DNA from: an uncultured Duncaniella sp.
Lineage (GTDB): Bacteria; Bacteroidota; Bacteroidia; Bacteroidales; Muribaculaceae
DNA length: 64,000 nucleotides
Direction of reading: 5' to 3'
Assembly: GCA_910587165.1 (NCBI GenBank)
Contig: CAJUKP010000006.1
Span: 72,796-136,795, forward strand
Position 1 is the stretch's first letter. Each line of letters begins with the position of its first letter. Made by a program: the position numbers and the translations under genes. This document shows positions 60,261 to 64,000 of this stretch, one piece after another. The notes beneath the pieces were generated by a model. The model made no database searches and was not told the DNA's origin. It was given only the letters and a program-made list of their open reading frames with translations.

Positions 60261-62615
60261 TCAGAAACTATATGAGATTGTGGTCATAAAGTTTCTTGGC
60301 TTGGCAAGACGGGTGGCACTGGCAAAGTAGTGCTTGTCAAAAAGGTTGTTGATTATGAGGGAGAGCGTAATATGGTCTTTAATTGTATAGTAAAGGCCTC
60401 CGTCAACGATGAAGCGTGAAGGATCATACACATTATTGGTCAGGTCACGGTAGATGCGGTCGGTATATGTACCACTCAGGTGTATGGAAAGGCCCTTCAG
60501 AACCCCTTCAGGCACAGTATAGTCAGCACAGATGTAGCCCGTGGTCCGAGGAACTCCTGTCGCACGGAGATTGATCTGGCCATCTTCGTTTAGAGTTATC
60601 CAGCTCAGACCTTCGGCCCAATCCATGTTGCTTGCGCGTCGACGGTAGTCTGACCATCCGAGACCGGCAGTGATGTTTAAAGTTGACCAGGGATGAACAG
60701 TCACATCAATATCGAAACCGCGGGAATCATATTGTCCAACCTGAGCCTGAACTGTTTTTTCCACCATCTCGCCATTCTCCTCCACAGGCATTTTGCCGAT
60801 GTTTGTCACCACATTGCGTTTCTTGATCAGGAACACGCTGGCGTTGATGTCGAAGAGGCGATGCTCGTATCGGATTCCGGCTTCAAACTGATTGCCACGT
60901 TCCGGACGGTAAACCTCACCACCATCCATATCAGGCTTAAATTCATGACCGTTACGGTCATAATAGATATAGTTGGCATTGTAGAATGTATTATATGGCT
61001 TGAAGAACGATGCCGCCGATGCGTAGACTGACACCTGTGGTATCGGGAGATACACCGCACCGGCACGGTAGGTGAAGGCACCGGTTGACACTCTATTGTA
61101 AGGTGTCCGGTTTTCCTTGTCATAGTGCTGTCGGCCGTCGGTTATTTTTGCCGTAGCACGTCGATAAGTGTAGGTGTCATAGCGGAAACTCAGCATTCCT
61201 TTCCAATGGACATTGACATCAATAACGTCGGTAAGATAAAATCCATTGTTGAAGTTGCGCGATATATTGGCGGCAGATACCTTGCAATCCCACCAGTCTC
61301 TCACATAGTGAGGATCTTCAACTGAAATAATCTCATTCTTTCCGGGTCCCCACACATCATCGTCCGCATAGCCGTTGTACTGCGTGAAATCAAAGTATGT
61401 GGTTGTCCATCCCGCTATGTATTTGTGGACAATATGGCTTGTATTTATTGTGCCGGTAAGTTCCAGAGTGTTGCTGAATGTCTTGTGGTCAGGGTTAAAG
61501 TTCAGAGGAGTACCCGATCTCATCTCATCGAGATTGGTATAGTATGTCTTTCCACGGCTTGTATATTGATATTTATAATCACCCGGGGTCTCTGATGTGA
61601 CATACGTCAGTCCTTCCACGCAACAGTAGTCAAGATCACTGTGGCTATAGAAAGCTCGTTCACGGAGCTTGAATTTATCATTGAACGTATGGATATAGCT
61701 CGTGGATATTTCCATCAGACGGCGGCGCATACGGTTGTTGGCAATGTCGTTGTAGACATTCTCATAGTTGCAGAGCGGATTTCGGCTTCCGCTTGGAAGA
61801 TAGAGTTTGTCTGTACCGGCATAATAAATGTTGGCCGGCATAGTGGGAGCACCACCTATGTCCGTGGTATAGGAGTCGTCAGCTCCGTTTATGCTCGCTT
61901 CCCAAAAGCCGTGTTTTCCAATTCGGGAACTCAGTGCAAACAGACCTGAAAGTCGGTTGGCATTGACCATCCGGTAGCCGTCGCCATTGCTGGTGAAAGC
62001 ATGGGCACGGTAGTGCACCGGTCCTATGAGTTTGCCACCGAAACCTATTGAAGCGTCTTTTTGTTTCCAACTTCCGTAGCTCACACTGCCGTTGGCGGTG
62101 AATTTGTCGGTGGGTTTCTTGCGACGGATATTGATCACACCCCCCATCACCGAATGGCCTGCAAGGATTGCTGCCGGACCCTTTATTACTTCGATAGACT
62201 CCACGCCCGAGAGATCTCCGAATGGCACATTGTTCCATACACGCTCATCACGCACTCCGTCGTAGGCGATGGCTACATCATTGGATCCACGCACGCTAAA
62301 TCGCTTGAACTGGCCCAACTGGTTTCCGGACTCAATCACTCCGGGAAGAAACCTCACGGCATCCTCGAGGTTCACAATATGCTTGCGTTCAAGAGTTTTT
62401 GCATCGAGACGGCTCACTGTCATAGGAAGGTATTTCAGCGGGACGTCAATGCCAAGCATACCTACCGAATGTTTCTGAAGCGGTTTGTGGACAATCTCTG
62501 TCTTACATACCTCGCCAAGAGCGACAGTATCTTTCATTTCCTCAATACCTGAGGCCTGTGTCGACAACACAGCGGCTGTGACTGTGATAGTTGACAATAA
62601 TGGTTTGACTTTCAT
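60261..62615 (-). CDS. TonB-dependent siderophore-type receptor (FhuA/FoxA-like)
   Basis: A signal peptide (MKVKPLLSTITVTAAVLSTQASG) precedes a plug domain (TVSRLDAKTLERKHIVNLED, VRFLPGVIESGNQLG, RFSVRGSNDVAIAYDGV, VEVIKG-like SIEVIKGPAAILAG) and a 22-strand-type barrel ending in AKPRNFMTTISYSF with the terminal Phe. This is the siderophore receptor branch, not the SusC branch: there is no regulatory-like N-domain and no SusD gene. The 784-residue length is normal. The longer frame to 62735 overlaps the upstream gene and is rejected. The PepSY gene lies 34 bases upstream on the same strand, so the pair probably handles ferric siderophore uptake and reduction. Confidence 0.9.
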   Translation of the reverse strand: MKVKPLLSTITVTAAVLSTQASGIEEMKDTVALGEVCKTEIVHKPLQKHSVGMLGIDVPLKYLPMTVSRLDAKTLERKHIVNLEDAVRFLPGVIESGNQLGQFKRFSVRGSNDVAIAYDGVRDERVWNNVPFGDLSGVESIEVIKGPAAILAGHSVMGGVINIRRKKPTDKFTANGSVSYGSWKQKDASIGFGGKLIGPVHYRAHAFTSNGDGYRMVNANRLSGLFALSSRIGKHGFWEASINGADDSYTTDIGGAPTMPANIYYAGTDKLYLPSGSRNPLCNYENVYNDIANNRMRRRLMEISTSYIHTFNDKFKLRERAFYSHSDLDYCCVEGLTYVTSETPGDYKYQYTSRGKTYYTNLDEMRSGTPLNFNPDHKTFSNTLELTGTINTSHIVHKYIAGWTTTYFDFTQYNGYADDDVWGPGKNEIISVEDPHYVRDWWDCKVSAANISRNFNNGFYLTDVIDVNVHWKGMLSFRYDTYTYRRATAKITDGRQHYDKENRTPYNRVSTGAFTYRAGAVYLPIPQVSVYASAASFFKPYNTFYNANYIYYDRNGHEFKPDMDGGEVYRPERGNQFEAGIRYEHRLFDINASVFLIKKRNVVTNIGKMPVEENGEMVEKTVQAQVGQYDSRGFDIDVTVHPWSTLNITAGLGWSDYRRRASNMDWAEGLSWITLNEDGQINLRATGVPRTTGYICADYTVPEGVLKGLSIHLSGTYTDRIYRDLTNNVYDPSRFIVDGGLYYTIKDHITLSLIINNLFDKHYFASATRLAKPRNFMTTISYSF

Positions 62616-62649
62616 AGAAATTACTGATAGGTTTATTGTATTATAAGCT

Positions 62650-63999
62650 CTATTTTCTGATGAACCTATGGAACAGATTCCGCCTGAGCCATTGCAGGGC
62701 AAGAACAAGTCCGGTAACTGACAGCAAAGAACCACCGCAAAGCAGTATCAACATTACTGAATACCATAGCCACGGACGGTCAGTGAATAATTTAATATTC
62801 AGCGAGTGCAGACCGCTGTATAGAAACCGACGGGTACGGCTGTAGTCGTCTACTTTGCGCGATGTCAGCTTCACCGGATCATAGTAGATAACGGTATGCA
62901 TATAGTCGTCGGCAGATACTTTGTATACAGGCAAGAGAGCGCGATCTGTCTTGCGGCTGTAGTAATCATCATCATACTCGTTGATGAATTTTACAGTCCG
63001 TTGTATGCTGTCAGGCAGTTGTCGCTTTGAGTCCTCCATCACCATTTCTTCGGTCAAGGTGAAATCAGACAAACTGCCGCATATCGCTGCATCTATGTTT
63101 CGGATAGAATTTTTGTAGCAGACCCGGTAATAAGGATGACCATTCCATGCCTCCCATGAGATGCTTACAACAGAGTCGGATTTAAGTATTTCGTTTGCCG
63201 GCAGAAGATAGGCATCAGTCGGGGCCATACGTCTTTTGCCAAAAGAGCCTCTACGTCCCTCACGAATCCCTTTGCGATTGCCCCGTTGATGTCCATTACC
63301 GGCGATACGTTCAGCGGGATTTTCTTTTTTAAGAAAAGAAGGTAAATCGGCCATTGACATATAACCGCTGAATGCAAATGTTATGGCACACCATCCGAAC
63401 ATCAGACCTAGAATAAAATGCCACTTCCACCAGAATTTGCGGTAAGGAGAGTGCCACACTCCGTTGATTTTACGATGGTTCCACCATGTCATGATTGCAA
63501 CTATGATTCCTGTCAGACACATGATGCAGCCAAACAGAGCGGCCCAGATGACCACATCTGTCCACAATTGCTGATTACGGCGTAAGGGTGTAAAATAAAG
63601 CCAGTGCGGAATTCCGCTTATCCATGCCCACCGACGGTCGGACTTTGATGTGAACTGAATAACGTCGCCATCTGTCGTCATATACAGTTGATGGCCTGCA
63701 GGATCATCGAAATAATATTTGTATATGGGCATTTTTTCCATCCACCGGTCAAATGGAATCCACTGGTCCACATCCGTGAGGGTGTCGATTCGGGCTACCG
63801 GAGCGTTGCACCAATATTTGAGCACTTCGGCACGATGGCTCTCTTTGAATGGTCCGACCGGCTCAAGAGTGTCGAGATAGAAGTTATATGATGAATCCGC
63901 GGCTTCAATTTTCACAGCATCGTGTCCGTAAAGACAAGCTATACTTATATAATCGCGAAAACGAAACGTGCACAATTCTAAAACGAAACGAGCAAATCT
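62650..63999 (-). CDS. PepSY-associated membrane protein, 5' end cut by the window edge
   Basis: The frame stays open to the window edge; 449 residues are visible, lacking the first membrane segment of a family of about 500. Membrane helices lie near residues 140-165, 185-205 and 405-435 (counted from the TTG at 63975), with PepSY-like periplasmic parts between them (QLYMTTDGDVIQFTSK, IPHWLYFTPLRR). Such proteins pair with siderophore receptors and are thought to reduce or release iron at the inner membrane. Odd: a very basic Gly/Arg/Lys loop (about 222-250, HQRGNRKGIREGRRGSFG). The TTG is not taken as the real start. Confidence 0.88.
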   Translation of the reverse strand, partial: RFARFVLELCTFRFRDYISIACLYGHDAVKIEAADSSYNFYLDTLEPVGPFKESHRAEVLKYWCNAPVARIDTLTDVDQWIPFDRWMEKMPIYKYYFDDPAGHQLYMTTDGDVIQFTSKSDRRWAWISGIPHWLYFTPLRRNQQLWTDVVIWAALFGCIMCLTGIIVAIMTWWNHRKINGVWHSPYRKFWWKWHFILGLMFGWCAITFAFSGYMSMADLPSFLKKENPAERIAGNGHQRGNRKGIREGRRGSFGKRRMAPTDAYLLPANEILKSDSVVSISWEAWNGHPYYRVCYKNSIRNIDAAICGSLSDFTLTEEMVMEDSKRQLPDSIQRTVKFINEYDDDYYSRKTDRALLPVYKVSADDYMHTVIYYDPVKLTSRKVDDYSRTRRFLYSGLHSLNIKLFTDRPWLWYSVMLILLCGGSLLSVTGLVLALQWLRRNLFHRFIRK

Positions 64000-64000
64000 T

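Overview
The window is a gene-dense chromosomal stretch of a Bacteroidales bacterium. The evidence is the phylum-type promoters seen repeatedly (a -7 box TAnnTTTG with TTG or TTTG about 19-20 bases upstream), the absence of clear Shine-Dalgarno sites, and marker genes: PorV of the type IX secretion system, a full Bat (aerotolerance) operon, DUF4290, a DUF2027-Smr protein, an EFR1 ferredoxin and Bacteroidales-type outer membrane proteins. The gene mix and roughly balanced base composition suggest a gut commensal, possibly Muribaculaceae; that is inference. No transposon, integrase, prophage or CRISPR array was seen.

Layout. 1-9.7 kb: 3' part of uvrA, a small conserved gene, a Smr protein and an EFR1 ferredoxin; then, on the minus strand, folA, thyA, a fused NapH/NapG-like polyferredoxin, ispF, porV and rlmD. 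10-20.3 kb (+): mutS2, class I fumarase, an orphan histidine kinase, prmC, recX, comF, a small BamA/TamA-type barrel and an EptA-like transferase. 20.3-23.1 kb (-): nrdG and nrdD. 23.1-27 kb is the accessory part: a 574-base promoter-bearing gap, two co-directional genes of unknown function (a Gly/Ala-rich hydrophobic protein and a coiled-coil partner), then a short Ser/Thr/Lys/Asp-rich peptide gene overlapping an MvdC/MvdD-like ATP-grasp ligase gene. This looks like a graspetide (omega-ester/amide RiPP) cassette.

27-40 kb: DUF1846 protein, a VanX-like M15 dipeptidase, a TPR lipoprotein-like or periplasmic protein, aspartokinase and lysA (lysine/diaminopimelate), an OPT transporter, a MATE exporter and a large outer membrane receptor-like barrel. 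At 40.37-40.57 kb an orphan promoter drives a ~200-nt RNA closed by a 12-bp end-to-end stem and a U run, which I read as 6S RNA; an FKBP isomerase gene follows. 41-50.5 kb: rnz, small outer membrane genes, nitroreductase, TetR regulator, fabG, DUF4290, rimM, an OmpA-like protein, proS, HU, and an unusual HU-transmembrane-LysM fusion that could tie DNA to the cell wall.

50.8-59.2 kb: the eight-gene moxR-DUF58-batX-batA-batB-batC-batD-batE operon. After it come a CAU-anticodon tRNA with its own promoter and a perfect terminator, a Crp/Fnr regulator, and on the minus strand a PepSY membrane protein gene (cut by the window edge) followed by a siderophore-type TonB-dependent receptor.

Start codons were revised where a -7 box lies inside the longest open frame. 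Several genes have the -7 box only 4-9 bases from the start codon, which suggests leaderless or nearly leaderless mRNAs.
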